From: JANMDU01 sp043777675
GTDB lineage: Bacteria > Pseudomonadota > Gammaproteobacteria > Burkholderiales > Burkholderiaceae_C
Direction: 5' to 3'
DNA: 64,000 bases
Assembly (NCBI GenBank): GCA_043777675.1
Contig: JAYWHR010000079.1
Span: forward strand, 18,425 to 82,424
Shown here: one piece after another, positions 44,179 to 53,322 of the stretch
Position numbering within the stretch: the first letter of the stretch is position 1
How the letters are laid out: each line of letters begins with the position of its first letter
Position numbers and translations under genes: made by a program
The notes under the pieces: model-generated
Told to the model about the DNA's origin: nothing
Databases searched by the model: none
Seen by the model: the letters and a program-made list of their open reading frames with translations, nothing else

Positions 44179-44585
44179 AACTGACAGCTTTGGCGGAGGC
44201 TGTCAGAAGTTTTGGTCTGCTGGCTAGGTTGGATTGGGCGCAAACAGCAACCGATCTGAACAACGATGTTTTGCTGGATGGCTTGCAAAACGGCTGCATC
44301 CAAAAATTTGAATACACCACTGAGCTTTGCTGGAAAACCTGGCGCGCTATCCTGAAAGAACTCGATGGCCTAGAGGAATCCACACCCAAGAAAGTGATCA
44401 AGGCTTGTTTTCTTGCAGGATATTTCGATGTGGCAGATTATGAGTTGCTGATCAGCGCAGTTGACGAGCGCAATCGCCTGAGCCATGTTTATGATCGTAA
44501 TGGCTTCGTTGCTGCATTGACGCTCATGCCACAATTCGCGGATCTTTATGACCGCTTGCTGTCGGTGGCGCAAAAACTAGCTTGA
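44169..44585 (+). CDS. HEPN-domain protein (HepT-like, nucleotidyltransferase substrate-binding)
   Basis: A 138-aa helical protein of the HI0074 (nucleotidyltransferase substrate-binding) family. The motif DERNRLSHVYDRN near residue 99-111 is the R-x4-6-H HEPN catalytic motif with the adjacent tyrosine that is modified in MntA-HepT systems. Cotranslation with the MNT gene is expected from the overlap. Whether it cuts RNA or only serves as a partner is not shown. Confidence 0.85.
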   Translation: MDVKLTALAEAVRSFGLLARLDWAQTATDLNNDVLLDGLQNGCIQKFEYTTELCWKTWRAILKELDGLEESTPKKVIKACFLAGYFDVADYELLISAVDERNRLSHVYDRNGFVAALTLMPQFADLYDRLLSVAQKLA

Positions 44586-44747
44586 CAGCCCCAACTCAAC
44601 CTGATGTTGGTGTTTTTTAAAACCATTTCGTCTTCGCAGCGACAACTTTCAATCGCTCATCTCGGGGTAAATCCTCGCACAAGTGGCGCACTTCTTGCTG
44701 CATCATCACTTTCCTGTACAACGCCCTTTGGGCATGAGAGTGTCACG

Positions 44748-46343
44748 ATGAAGATCAAACTATCCCTTTCCCTTGTTGCTGCCAGCATGGTGCTGACCGG
44801 TATGGCCAGCACGGCTGCTGCTAAGACTTTCAAATGGACGAGCGCCAGCGATATTCCGACGCTGGATATCCATTCGCAAAACAATGGCCTCGGCAATGGC
44901 GTGCATGCTGCCATTTATGAATCCCTGGTTTATTACAACAGCAAGACTTTTAAAGCCGAGCCAGCACTTGCTACAGCTTGGAATCTGGTCAATCCTTCGC
45001 AAATGCGCTTTACTTTGCGCAAAGGCGTGAAGTTTTCTGACGGCTCTGCACTCTCGGCAGACGATGTGGTGTATTCCATCATGCGCTCCTTGGCCAAAAC
45101 GTCTAACTTCAGCGTCTATGCCCAAGGCATCGATAAAGCGGTGAAGGTCGATGACAGCACGGTAGACATCATGCTCAAAGGGCCAAACCCTGTGTTGATC
45201 AACCAGCTCACCGAGCTGCGCGTGATGAGCAAAGCGTGGGCTGAGAAAAACAAATCGGTTGAGCCAAAAGATATTCGCACCAAAGATGAGAGCTTTGCGC
45301 ACCGCAATGCGATGGGCTCGGGCGCGTATATGGTCAAAGAATGGCAGCCTGATCAGAAGCTTGTGCTCGTGAAAAACCCCAATTGGTGGGGCTGGGCAGC
45401 CAATGTTGCTACCACCAATGTGACCGAAATCGTTTATACCCCGATCAAATCAGAAGCCACTCGCGGCGCTGCCTTGCTCTCTGGCGAGGTGGATTTCTCG
45501 CTTGACCCAAGCCCGCAAGATTTGCCGCGTTTGCGCTCTGCGCCGAGCCTGAAAGTGATGGAAGGTCCAGAAAACCGTACGATCTTCTTTGGCATGGATC
45601 AATTCCGCGCCGAGCTGCCAGGCTCCAACATCAAGGGAAAAAATCCACTTAAAGATGTGCGCGTGCGCAAAGCGCTTTATCAGGCGATTGATATTGCTGC
45701 GATCAATAAAGTCACAATGCGCGGTCTGTCGGAGCCGACTGGCACACTAGTCGCATCGCAAGTCAATGGTTGGACGAAAAAGGCAGATGCTCGCCACCCG
45801 TTCAACGTGGATGCCGCCAAGAAATTGCTCACGGAAGCAGGTTACCCAGATGGCTTCGAGGTGGATTTCGCGTGCCCTAACAATCGCTACATCAACGACG
45901 AGGAAATTTGCCAAGGCGTCACAGCGATGTGGGCCAAGATTGGCGTGAAGGCCAAGCTGCGCACTTTGCCGCTGGTGACGTATTTCCCAATGATTCAGCG
46001 CTTTGAAGCAAGCATCTATATGCTGGGTTGGGGCGTGCCTACTTTTGACGCGTTGTACAGTTTGCAATCTTTGGTGCGCAGCGTGGGCGTGGGTGGCGAT
46101 GGCAATTACAACGTTGGCCGTTATTCCAATCCACAAATGGATGCGTTGATTGAGCGGATGAAGAAAGAAACCGATTTGAAAAATCGCAACGATCTGATCG
46201 AAAAAGCGTTGATTTTGTCTCATGAAGATGTCTCGCACATCCCACTTCATAATCAAATCATCCCTTGGGCGATGAAGAAAAACATTGATGTGGTGCACCG
46301 CGCTGACAACCGCATCGATTGGCGTTTGGTCAAGGTCAACTGA
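44748..46343 (+). CDS. Peptide/nickel-type ABC transporter substrate-binding protein
   Basis: A 531-aa family 5 binding protein (DppA/OppA type), which captures peptides or similar solutes in the periplasm. A signal peptide of about 27 residues (MKIKLSLSLVAASMVLTGMA) is followed by the family pattern LRKGVKFSDGSALSADDVVYS (about residues 93-113). The C-terminal lobe contains GYPDGFEVDF. The start at 44748 is preceded by open frame without a ribosome site. No permease or ATPase genes follow, and a strong terminator stands right after it. The orphan protein would serve transporters encoded elsewhere. Confidence 0.9.
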   Translation: MKIKLSLSLVAASMVLTGMASTAAAKTFKWTSASDIPTLDIHSQNNGLGNGVHAAIYESLVYYNSKTFKAEPALATAWNLVNPSQMRFTLRKGVKFSDGSALSADDVVYSIMRSLAKTSNFSVYAQGIDKAVKVDDSTVDIMLKGPNPVLINQLTELRVMSKAWAEKNKSVEPKDIRTKDESFAHRNAMGSGAYMVKEWQPDQKLVLVKNPNWWGWAANVATTNVTEIVYTPIKSEATRGAALLSGEVDFSLDPSPQDLPRLRSAPSLKVMEGPENRTIFFGMDQFRAELPGSNIKGKNPLKDVRVRKALYQAIDIAAINKVTMRGLSEPTGTLVASQVNGWTKKADARHPFNVDAAKKLLTEAGYPDGFEVDFACPNNRYINDEEICQGVTAMWAKIGVKAKLRTLPLVTYFPMIQRFEASIYMLGWGVPTFDALYSLQSLVRSVGVGGDGNYNVGRYSNPQMDALIERMKKETDLKNRNDLIEKALILSHEDVSHIPLHNQIIPWAMKKNIDVVHRADNRIDWRLVKVN

Positions 46344-46366
46344 TCTGCTGCCTTTGCTTGACCCCC

Positions 46367-46392
46367 AATGCCCGGCTCGCCGGGCATTTTTC
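46367..46392 (+). terminator. Intrinsic terminator of the binding-protein gene
   Basis: AATGCCCGG-CTCG-CCGGGCATT followed by TTTC. Nine-pair stem with a four-base loop. Confidence 0.9.
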
Positions 46393-46494
46393 TTGGGTTG
46401 AGTTCTTTGGTGGGCAGGCAAAGCGCCGTAAAGCTGTGTAAACCATGCCAACGCTTCCTGCCCAACCGCGTTAGGAAAGCACAGGAGATTCGCC

Positions 46495-47949
46495 ATGAAC
46501 AAGAGTATCTTGCTGGCCAGCTTGCTGGCCAGTCAGTTCATCGTTAGCACGAGCGGCCTCGCCCAAGCCCTCCCCGATAACAGCCCCGCAGCCATCTGGC
46601 GAGCCACCTCGCGCTTGGGCTACGGCCCGACGCCAGCGCTAGCCCTTGCAGCTCAACCCAGCGCCAAAGCTTGGAGTCTTGCGCAGCTAGAATCCGCTCG
46701 CCAAGCTAGCCAGCGCCCTGCGCAATTGCCTGCCGCCGTGCAAATATTGGCCGCTGATCAGCAACAAGTCAGCGCTCGCTATCACGAGGAGCGTGAGGCA
46801 CGCAAGGAGTTGCGTGCTAACGCCTCTATGGCCAATGCACCCATCATCAGCGACTCAGCGCCTACGCTCGGTAAAGAGCCGGAAAATTACTCGCGCGATA
46901 TGCAGCTGGCCGTCGGCGCATGGCGTTTGGCAGCCTGCAGCAATCCAGAATTAGAAGATCCGTTGCTCGCCCGCATGACGGAGTTTTGGTTCAATCATTT
47001 CAATGTGTTCATCGGCAAAGGCACGGTGCGCCCTTATGTGGGCAACTACTTGCTCGCTGCTATCCGCCCACATGCTTTGGGCAAGTTTGAAGATGTACTG
47101 CTAGCTACCGCGCAGCATCCCGCCATGCTTTTTTATCTCGATCAAGCAGGCAGCACGGTGCGCGGCCTGAACGAGAACTACGCACGCGAGCTCATGGAGC
47201 TGCACACGCTGGGCGTCAATGGCGGCTACACGCAAGCCGATGTGCGCTCTCTGGCGCGTGTGCTGACCGGTTGGTCGGTCGATGTCAGCGGTGGTCAAGG
47301 CTTCTTGTTTCGCCCACGCGCGCATGAAGAAGGCGGCAAAACCATCATGGGCCGCACGTTCAATGAAACCGGGCAGGCGCAGGGTATCGCAGCGATAAGG
47401 TTTTTGGCACAACATCCGGCTACAGCCGAAAGAGTATCTGCGCGGCTAGCTACATTTTTTGTAGCGGACAGGCCAAGCAAAGAACTCATCGACAAACTCA
47501 AACGCACCTTCACGCAAACCGGCGGCGATATCCAGGCGGTACTGAAGAGCTTGATCGAATCGCCAGATTTCTGGGAAAGTGGCAACACCCTCTTCAAAAC
47601 ACCACTGGATTACGCCTGTTCTAGTCTTGCTGCCGGTGGCCTTGTAAAAGATGAAGTGAGTCGTAATCAGAATCTGCGGCAAACGACAGGCTTCTTAGCG
47701 CAAGCTGGCCAGCCACTGCACGGCTGGCAAACGCCAGATGGCTACACAACCAATGCCACCACGTGGCTCGCACCTGAAGCACTCACACGCCGAGCCGATT
47801 ACGCCTTTGGTATTGCGCCCCGGATCAATGAGCCCAGCTTTTTGCAAACCTTCTACAAAGAAGCCACGCGCGAGAGAATTGCCAAAGAAACCGGTGTGAA
47901 CATGCGCACGGGTTTGCTGCTCGCAGCGCCTGAATTCATGAGCAAGTAA
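46495..47949 (+). CDS. DUF1800 family protein
   Basis: A 484-aa protein with a signal peptide (about residues 1-25). The DUF1800 pattern is clear: TEFWFNHFNVFIGKG, LNENYARELMELHTLGVNGGYTQADV and LTGWSV. The function is not established. In many proteobacteria and planctomycetes the gene is paired with a DUF1501 gene, and that gene follows here after ten bases. The pair is probably exported and acts together. GGAG lies upstream of the ATG. Confidence 0.9.
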   Translation: MNKSILLASLLASQFIVSTSGLAQALPDNSPAAIWRATSRLGYGPTPALALAAQPSAKAWSLAQLESARQASQRPAQLPAAVQILAADQQQVSARYHEEREARKELRANASMANAPIISDSAPTLGKEPENYSRDMQLAVGAWRLAACSNPELEDPLLARMTEFWFNHFNVFIGKGTVRPYVGNYLLAAIRPHALGKFEDVLLATAQHPAMLFYLDQAGSTVRGLNENYARELMELHTLGVNGGYTQADVRSLARVLTGWSVDVSGGQGFLFRPRAHEEGGKTIMGRTFNETGQAQGIAAIRFLAQHPATAERVSARLATFFVADRPSKELIDKLKRTFTQTGGDIQAVLKSLIESPDFWESGNTLFKTPLDYACSSLAAGGLVKDEVSRNQNLRQTTGFLAQAGQPLHGWQTPDGYTTNATTWLAPEALTRRADYAFGIAPRINEPSFLQTFYKEATRERIAKETGVNMRTGLLLAAPEFMSK

Positions 47950-47959
47950 GGAAAATATC

Positions 47960-49309
47960 ATGAACAACGCTCTCCATGTTGACCGCCGCAGCTGGATCGC
48001 CCAATGCATGGCATTAGGCGCCAGTGGTTTGACAGCTCGATCAATCTTCGCCCAGCGCGCTCCTAGCGGTTCATTAGCGCAAGGCCGCTTAGTTGTGGTG
48101 TTCTTGCGCGGCGCATACGATGGCCTTTCAGCTCTCGTCCCGTACGCAGACCGCGACTATTACGCGATGCGCCCCAACATCTCGGTGGCCGCTCCTGATG
48201 GCACACGAGCTACCGCGCTCAAGCTCGATGAACGTTTTGCTTTGCATCCCGCTCTCGCGCCTCTCATGCCATTGTGGCAAGAAGGCTCGCTCGGCGTGGT
48301 CGCAAGCGCCGGTTTATCTGCGCCCAATCGCTCGCATTTCGATGCGCAGTATTTGATGGAGATTGGCCTGCTCGAGAAAAGCAATTCGCCGGTGGGTTGG
48401 CTCAACAAGCTCTCCAGCAGCAGCGCAGGCTCAGCCTTGGGTGTCGGTGAGGCTAACCCTGCCATCCTCTCTGGCCAAGCTGCTGTGAAGCTCATTCCGC
48501 GCGGAGATGCCGCCTCCCGCACCGGTGTGCTGGCCAACGACAAGCAGCGCAGCGCCTTGATGGATTTGTATGCAGGAAATGATGCCATAGCCCAAGCCTT
48601 CCGCCAGGGCGCAGGCAGCCGGATGCAAACCTCCCAAGAGCTGATGAATGAGCGCACAACGCGCACGGCCAACACCAATGCAGAGATGGTGGGTATGGCC
48701 AATCCTCAGCGAAGAATGCTCGACAAAGACGGCACGCCGCCGACCAGCAGCGCCCAGCAAGCTCAAATGCAAGCCGCAAGCAATGGTGCAGCAGATCCAG
48801 TCGGTCTCGCCCTTGATGCTCAGCACCTCGCCACCCTCATGCGCAACGATCCTCGGCTGCGCTTAGGCTTCTTATCTGCTGGCGGCTGGGATACGCATGC
48901 CAACCAAGGCAACGCGCTAGGGCCATTGGCCAATAATTTGGGCAATCTTGCTCGCGGCTTGGCGCAATTGCGCAGTGAGTTTGATCAGGCGGGCGATCTC
49001 ATCATCGTGATGAGCGAATTTGGCCGCACTGCTGCCGAGAATGGCACCAAGGGCACAGACCACGGCTTTGGCAACGCGCTCTGGTTGATCGGTAACCGAG
49101 TCCATGGCGGCAAAGTGCATGGCCAATGGACGGGCTTGGCGCGTGGCAACTTAAATGACAACCGAGATCTGCCCGCGCATCACGACTATCGTGCAGTCCT
49201 CGCGCAAGCGCTGCGCAGTACGTTTGCCTTGCCAGATTCGCAATTGCAAAGTTTGTTGCCCGCAAGCACTTGGGATAAGAGCTTAGATGGTCTATTTCGT
49301 AAAACTTAA
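47960..49309 (+). CDS. DUF1501 family protein
   Basis: A 449-aa protein with a twin-arginine-like N-terminus (DRRSWIAQCMALGASG), so export in folded form is likely. The family motifs are VVVFLRGAYDGLSALVPYAD near residue 38 and GGWDTHANQG near residue 313, where the metal-type residues of this sulfatase/phosphatase-like fold sit. EFGRTAAENGTKGTDHGFG near residue 354 is the most conserved stretch. It is cotranscribed with the DUF1800 gene. The biochemical role is unknown. Confidence 0.9.
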   Translation: MNNALHVDRRSWIAQCMALGASGLTARSIFAQRAPSGSLAQGRLVVVFLRGAYDGLSALVPYADRDYYAMRPNISVAAPDGTRATALKLDERFALHPALAPLMPLWQEGSLGVVASAGLSAPNRSHFDAQYLMEIGLLEKSNSPVGWLNKLSSSSAGSALGVGEANPAILSGQAAVKLIPRGDAASRTGVLANDKQRSALMDLYAGNDAIAQAFRQGAGSRMQTSQELMNERTTRTANTNAEMVGMANPQRRMLDKDGTPPTSSAQQAQMQAASNGAADPVGLALDAQHLATLMRNDPRLRLGFLSAGGWDTHANQGNALGPLANNLGNLARGLAQLRSEFDQAGDLIIVMSEFGRTAAENGTKGTDHGFGNALWLIGNRVHGGKVHGQWTGLARGNLNDNRDLPAHHDYRAVLAQALRSTFALPDSQLQSLLPASTWDKSLDGLFRKT

Positions 49310-49324
49310 AGCAATTACGGCATG

Positions 49325-49368
49325 TAGCCGGCGTAAAACATGCGTTGTTTGCTATAAATTAAATAGCA
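49325..49368 (+). repeat. 44-bp palindromic repeat, copy 9
   Basis: Intergenic between DUF1501 and corA. Begins TAGCCGGCGTAAAACATGCG. The right end is GCTATAAATTAAATAGCA. A lone left-end fragment, GTAGCCGGCTA, lies 15 bases further on (49383-49393). Confidence 0.9.
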
Positions 49369-49462
49369 GATTGCGTAGGCTCGTAGCCGGCTAAGTGCCA
49401 TTTTTACTTGAGAATTCAATGAAGAACTGTTCATCACTGATGTTTTCAACAATAATCACAGT

Positions 49463-50626
49463 ATGCAGATTTTAGAATTTACCGCAGATAGTTTGCGCTT
49501 CTTGGATGCCTTGCCTGAGCGCGCTCCAGAGCAGGGTTTTGTCTGGCTTTACTTGGATCGCGAAGACTATGAGCAGCACAGAAGTCTGATTCAGCGAGCA
49601 GCGCAACAGCTAGGGGGCTCGGCATTGCTGGATGTGCATGTGGAAGATCTGCAAAATGTGCAGCATCCATCGCATTACGATTTCACATCAATTTACGACT
49701 TGATTATTTTTCGGCGCTTGGCCACGCCCCCTGAGATGCAGCATGAACAAGAGCACGCTGCAGCGATTCATGCCTATCATGGCCAAGCCACAAAAAGCCA
49801 TGCCAAGCAGAATCGTCAGAGCAAAGAAGGTCTGAATTTCAAAAGCATCAGCTCCAAAGCCGTAGGTTTTGCGCTGTTTGATCGATTGTTGATCAGCGTG
49901 CATCCGAGAGGCTGCTATTCAGCCAAGAATTTCGTGCAGCGATTCTTGGAAGATGCCAAGACCGGTGTGGATGCAACAAGTGCCCGCAATCGCATTCCAA
50001 CCAGCCCGGCGGATTTGGCGCTTCGCATGATCAATGTGATGGTGGACAGCTATCTTGATCTGCGAAAAGAATTGTCTTCCCAACTCGAATATTGGCAAGC
50101 GCAGTTGCTCAAACCTTCATCGCAATTTAACAACTGGGGTGCATTGATGAAAGCACGCAGTCAATTGCATGTATTGGAAGATCTGTGTGATGAGCAGCAC
50201 GACGCCATCCAGGAATGGCTGGATACCATTCAAGAATCACCGCTATTCACATTTAATGCAGATGCGGCCAAAGCGCAAAGTCAGCGCGATCAACTGATGG
50301 CCAGAGCACGCGATGTGATGGAGCACATTACGCGGGTGCTGCACCATGCGCGGCGCTTAGAGCAGTCTGCAGAAACCGTAGTGCAGATTCATTTTTCTGC
50401 ACAAAGCAACCGCACAAATGACATCATGCGAACGCTCACAGCGCTGACAGCTATCTTTTTGCCCCTCAATTTGATCGCGGGCATCTTCGGCATGAACTTT
50501 GAATTCTTGCCCATCATCCACGACAAGAATGGCTTTTGGTGGGCGCTCGCGTTGATGGGACTTACCGCTGCTTCTTTGGGCCTGCTTTTTTGGCGCAAAC
50601 GCTATCTCGCACGGACGCGAGGGTGA
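49463..50626 (+). CDS. corA: CorA-family divalent cation transporter
   Basis: A 387-aa CorA/ZntB-family ion channel or transporter. The soluble N-terminal region (about 1-310) is mostly helical and holds a His-rich stretch. Two C-terminal membrane helices carry the signature GMN in LIAGIFGMNFEFLP (about residues 338-351), the selectivity loop for Mg2+ in CorA proteins. The C-terminus is basic, as usual. Specificity for Mg, Co, Ni or Zn cannot be read. A low-G+C spacer with a repeat copy lies upstream. Confidence 0.9.
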   Translation: MQILEFTADSLRFLDALPERAPEQGFVWLYLDREDYEQHRSLIQRAAQQLGGSALLDVHVEDLQNVQHPSHYDFTSIYDLIIFRRLATPPEMQHEQEHAAAIHAYHGQATKSHAKQNRQSKEGLNFKSISSKAVGFALFDRLLISVHPRGCYSAKNFVQRFLEDAKTGVDATSARNRIPTSPADLALRMINVMVDSYLDLRKELSSQLEYWQAQLLKPSSQFNNWGALMKARSQLHVLEDLCDEQHDAIQEWLDTIQESPLFTFNADAAKAQSQRDQLMARARDVMEHITRVLHHARRLEQSAETVVQIHFSAQSNRTNDIMRTLTALTAIFLPLNLIAGIFGMNFEFLPIIHDKNGFWWALALMGLTAASLGLLFWRKRYLARTRG

Positions 50627-50691
50627 CAAATCGAGCATTAAAGGTCGCCTCGCAGACAGAGGATATGGATTTATCGTTTTGTAATTGAGGT

Positions 50692-51591
50692 ATGCCCTCA
50701 AAAAACATCAACCTCACTGCCGCAGATGGCTTCCAGCTTGCTGCAACTCTCTACACCCCCGACCAAGCAACTATCGATCCGATCACAGGTCGCCCGCAAT
50801 ACATCGTGATCGGCTGCGCCACCGCCGTGCCGCGCGGCTTTTACAAACGCTTTTGCGAATACGCCTCCAGCCTAGGCCTCTTGGCCATCGTGGCCGACTA
50901 TCGCGGCATTGGCGACTCCAAAAGTGGTTCGCTCAACGGCTTCAAAATGGATTACGCCAATTGGTCGGTGCAAGATTTAGGCGCTGCAGTGCAATATGCG
51001 CACGAGCGTGGCGAGGTGTACTTAGTTGGCCACAGTTTGGGCGGCCATGCGCTGGGGCAATTGCCTGATCCGAGCATGATCAAAGCCGCATACTTTTGCG
51101 GCTCGGGCGCAGGCTGGGCCGGCTGGATGCCGCTGGCTGAGCGCATCAAGGTGTGGTGTTTGTGGAATGTGCTCGGGCCGATTGCCACCACACTGGTGGG
51201 CTACCAGCCCATGAGCAAATTCAGCTTGGGCGAAGACATACCGATGGGCGTGTATCGAGACTGGAAGCGCTGGCGCAGCTTCCCGCGCTATTTCTTCGAT
51301 GATCCTGCACCGGATGCCCGCGCTATTTGCAAAAAATTCGATCGCGTGCGCATGCCCGTGGCCGCATGCGTGAGTACAGACGATTTATGGGCACCACCTA
51401 AATCACGCGATGCTTTCTTCTCTGGCTACACCCAAACCCAAGTTGAGCGTATCGACATCACCGCTGCACAACTCGGCGTAGCGCAGATCGGCCACATGGG
51501 TTACTTCCGCAAAGAGGTGGGTGCAAAGCTGTGGCCGCAGATTATGCAGTGGCTCGTACGAAGTGGCTTGAATTTACTTCAAACCAAATAA
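50692..51591 (+). CDS. Alpha/beta hydrolase, serine-aminopeptidase-like
   Basis: A 299-aa soluble hydrolase. The nucleophile is in GHSLGGHALG (about residue 112-121), with an oxyanion-side DYRGIGDSKSG near residue 64-74. A His in GHMGYF near residue 265 completes the triad. The family resembles YheT/COG4757-type predicted hydrolases. The last 18 bases overlap the oppositely oriented amidohydrolase gene. The substrate is unknown. Confidence 0.82.
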   Translation: MPSKNINLTAADGFQLAATLYTPDQATIDPITGRPQYIVIGCATAVPRGFYKRFCEYASSLGLLAIVADYRGIGDSKSGSLNGFKMDYANWSVQDLGAAVQYAHERGEVYLVGHSLGGHALGQLPDPSMIKAAYFCGSGAGWAGWMPLAERIKVWCLWNVLGPIATTLVGYQPMSKFSLGEDIPMGVYRDWKRWRSFPRYFFDDPAPDARAICKKFDRVRMPVAACVSTDDLWAPPKSRDAFFSGYTQTQVERIDITAAQLGVAQIGHMGYFRKEVGAKLWPQIMQWLVRSGLNLLQTK

Positions 51592-52440
51592 AGTAGCGCC
51601 GTTCTCCCAAGCCACTTTGCGCGCCACATCGGGCGGCAGGCCACCCAGCCACACTCGGTAGCCTTTCATCAAATCGTCGTAATACATCCAGCGCTGATTG
51701 ACCCATGTGTCTGAGCCGATCATGAAACGGCTAGGGAATTCTGTGATGAGTGCGCGCCACTCGGCGCTGAGTTGGCCATTGCCGTCTGTTAAGCCCGGGC
51801 GATAAGACAGCTCGCCCATTAGGCCGGGGTACTTTTTCATGAGCGTACTCACGCGCTCTGCCGAAGCGCCGCCAATGCCGGTGTGCGCCCAGATGAGCTT
51901 GAGCTTTTGGCCTTTGCTGGGCGTGTGCGCCATCAGCAAATCAATGGCCACATCGTCCACATGCGCCAGCACGGAGAGCTGCTTTTCGTCAGCCAGTTTC
52001 ATGAGCTTGGCAGCTACCGCGCCATTGGCATTCTGGCTGTCATAGAGATGGAATTCACCAATGCCTTTGTACGAGCCGGAGGCCGTGCCTTTGGTTAATT
52101 CATCCAAGACCATGGCGTAGATCGTCTCATCGCGAAACCAGTTGTCGTAATCTGCGCGGTTGCGATACAGGCGAATGAAGGGGATCACCGTGACGCCCGC
52201 CTTGGCGGTTTGCTCCTTGGCTGCCGCCAAACTTTTCGTGCCATCGTTAGGCCGCGAATTGGCGATGATGGCTTTAACGCCGCTTCTTTGCATGCGAGCA
52301 AGCACATCTGCGATGGGATGAGCAGCCTGCGCTTCATCGTTGTAATGCAGATGCGCGTCAAACAACGGGCCAGTGTAGTCAGCCGCTTGCGCAGCGCCTA
52401 TCGCGCAAAGCAGAGACAATAGCGATAACAGATATTTCAT
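51574..52440 (-). CDS. Periplasmic amidohydrolase-like protein
   Basis: A 288-aa member of the amidohydrolase superfamily (TIM barrel). The signal peptide (about residues 1-19) is clear, so it is exported. Metal-type motifs are FDAHLHYND (about residues 26-34), GEFHLYD (about 130), LAHVDD (about 160), IWAHTGIGG (about 184) and GSDTWVN (about 243). The placement of His and Asp fits a hydrolase or lactonase of the amidohydrolase 2 group. The substrate is unknown. Its end overlaps the hydrolase gene on the other strand by 18 bases. Confidence 0.82.
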   Translation of the reverse strand: MKYLLSLLSLLCAIGAAQAADYTGPLFDAHLHYNDEAQAAHPIADVLARMQRSGVKAIIANSRPNDGTKSLAAAKEQTAKAGVTVIPFIRLYRNRADYDNWFRDETIYAMVLDELTKGTASGSYKGIGEFHLYDSQNANGAVAAKLMKLADEKQLSVLAHVDDVAIDLLMAHTPSKGQKLKLIWAHTGIGGASAERVSTLMKKYPGLMGELSYRPGLTDGNGQLSAEWRALITEFPSRFMIGSDTWVNQRWMYYDDLMKGYRVWLGGLPPDVARKVAWENGATLFGLK

Positions 52441-52485
52441 GGGCTGTACCTTGTGATTGACGATTGTGCTGCCAACTCTTGCGTT

Positions 52486-53322
52486 ATGTCATCCACAATT
52501 TCACCACTACCGACCCTTTTTATTTCTCACGGCTCGCCCATGTTTGCGCTTGAGCCCGGGCTTGCGGGTTCTTTGCTCACGCAGCTTGGGAAAGAACTGC
52601 CGCGCCCCAAAGCGATTGCTATCATTTCGCCGCACTGGATGACGCCAGGTGCGGTGGTGTGCGTCGCAGAAAGGCCGGAGACGATTCACGATTTTGGCGG
52701 GTTTGATCCGCGTCTTTTTGAGATGAAATACCCTGTAAATAATGGAGTAGCCGGCATAAAACATGCGCAAGACGCTATTAAATTGCTAGCAAATGCAGGA
52801 TGGAAGCCAGTGGCGACAGATCGCTGGGGCCTAGATCATGGTGCTTGGGTTCCGCTGACTTACCTGTACCCCAATGCAGATGTGCCAGTTTTTCAAATTT
52901 CGCTGCCGATCGGCTTGTCTTTGCCCCAAGCTTTGGCCTATGGGCAAGCATTAAGTGGCTTGCGCAGCCAAGGCGTGCTGATCATCGGCTCGGGCAGCTT
53001 GACGCACAACCTCAGCGAATTTCGCGGAGGGCGCATCATGGATACGCCGGTCGCTTCTTATGTGCCGGAGTTTGTGAGTTGGGTGCGCGCGGCTGTGATT
53101 GCAGGTGACACACAAAGACTAACGCGGACTTTTGAAGAAGCACCGCATGCGATGCGCGCGCATCCCACGGATGAGCATTACCAGCCGCTTCTTGTGGCTA
53201 TGGGTGCATCCATGAATGCTGGCAGAGCAGCATCGGCGCGCGTGCTCGAAGGTGGCGTAGCTTATGGCATCATTTCAATGGATAGCTTTGTGTTCGGTGA
53301 GAATTTGGGAGGCGTTGTGTGA
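52486..53322 (+). CDS. DODA-type extradiol dioxygenase with in-frame 44-bp repeat
   Basis: A 278-aa member of the LigB/YgiD dioxygenase family (4,5-DOPA dioxygenase type). The zinc/iron ligands are His in ISHGSPMF (about residue 14), ISPHWMT (about 52), WGLDHGAW (about 116) and SLTHNL (about 171). The start at 52486 (MSSTISPL) puts the first motif at the expected distance. Residues 88-102 (VAGIKHAQDAIKLLA) come from a 44-bp repeat in frame (52748-52791). They replace or lengthen a segment just after KYP, before the WGLDHGAW motif. The next gene starts inside its stop codon. Confidence 0.9.
   Translation: MSSTISPLPTLFISHGSPMFALEPGLAGSLLTQLGKELPRPKAIAIISPHWMTPGAVVCVAERPETIHDFGGFDPRLFEMKYPVNNGVAGIKHAQDAIKLLANAGWKPVATDRWGLDHGAWVPLTYLYPNADVPVFQISLPIGLSLPQALAYGQALSGLRSQGVLIIGSGSLTHNLSEFRGGRIMDTPVASYVPEFVSWVRAAVIAGDTQRLTRTFEEAPHAMRAHPTDEHYQPLLVAMGASMNAGRAASARVLEGGVAYGIISMDSFVFGENLGGVV
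52748..52791 (+). repeat. 44-bp palindromic repeat, copy 10, inside the dioxygenase gene
   Basis: Begins TAGCCGGCATAAAACATGCG and ends GCTATTAAATTGCTAGCA, nearly intact. It is translated in the only frame of the forward orientation that has no stop. Confidence 0.9.

Noticed and set aside
47443..47464. Small hairpin GCTACATTTTTTGTAGC in the DUF1800 gene
   Set aside because: The protein is unbroken and normal there; the hairpin lies inside coding sequence and does not match the 44-bp repeat.
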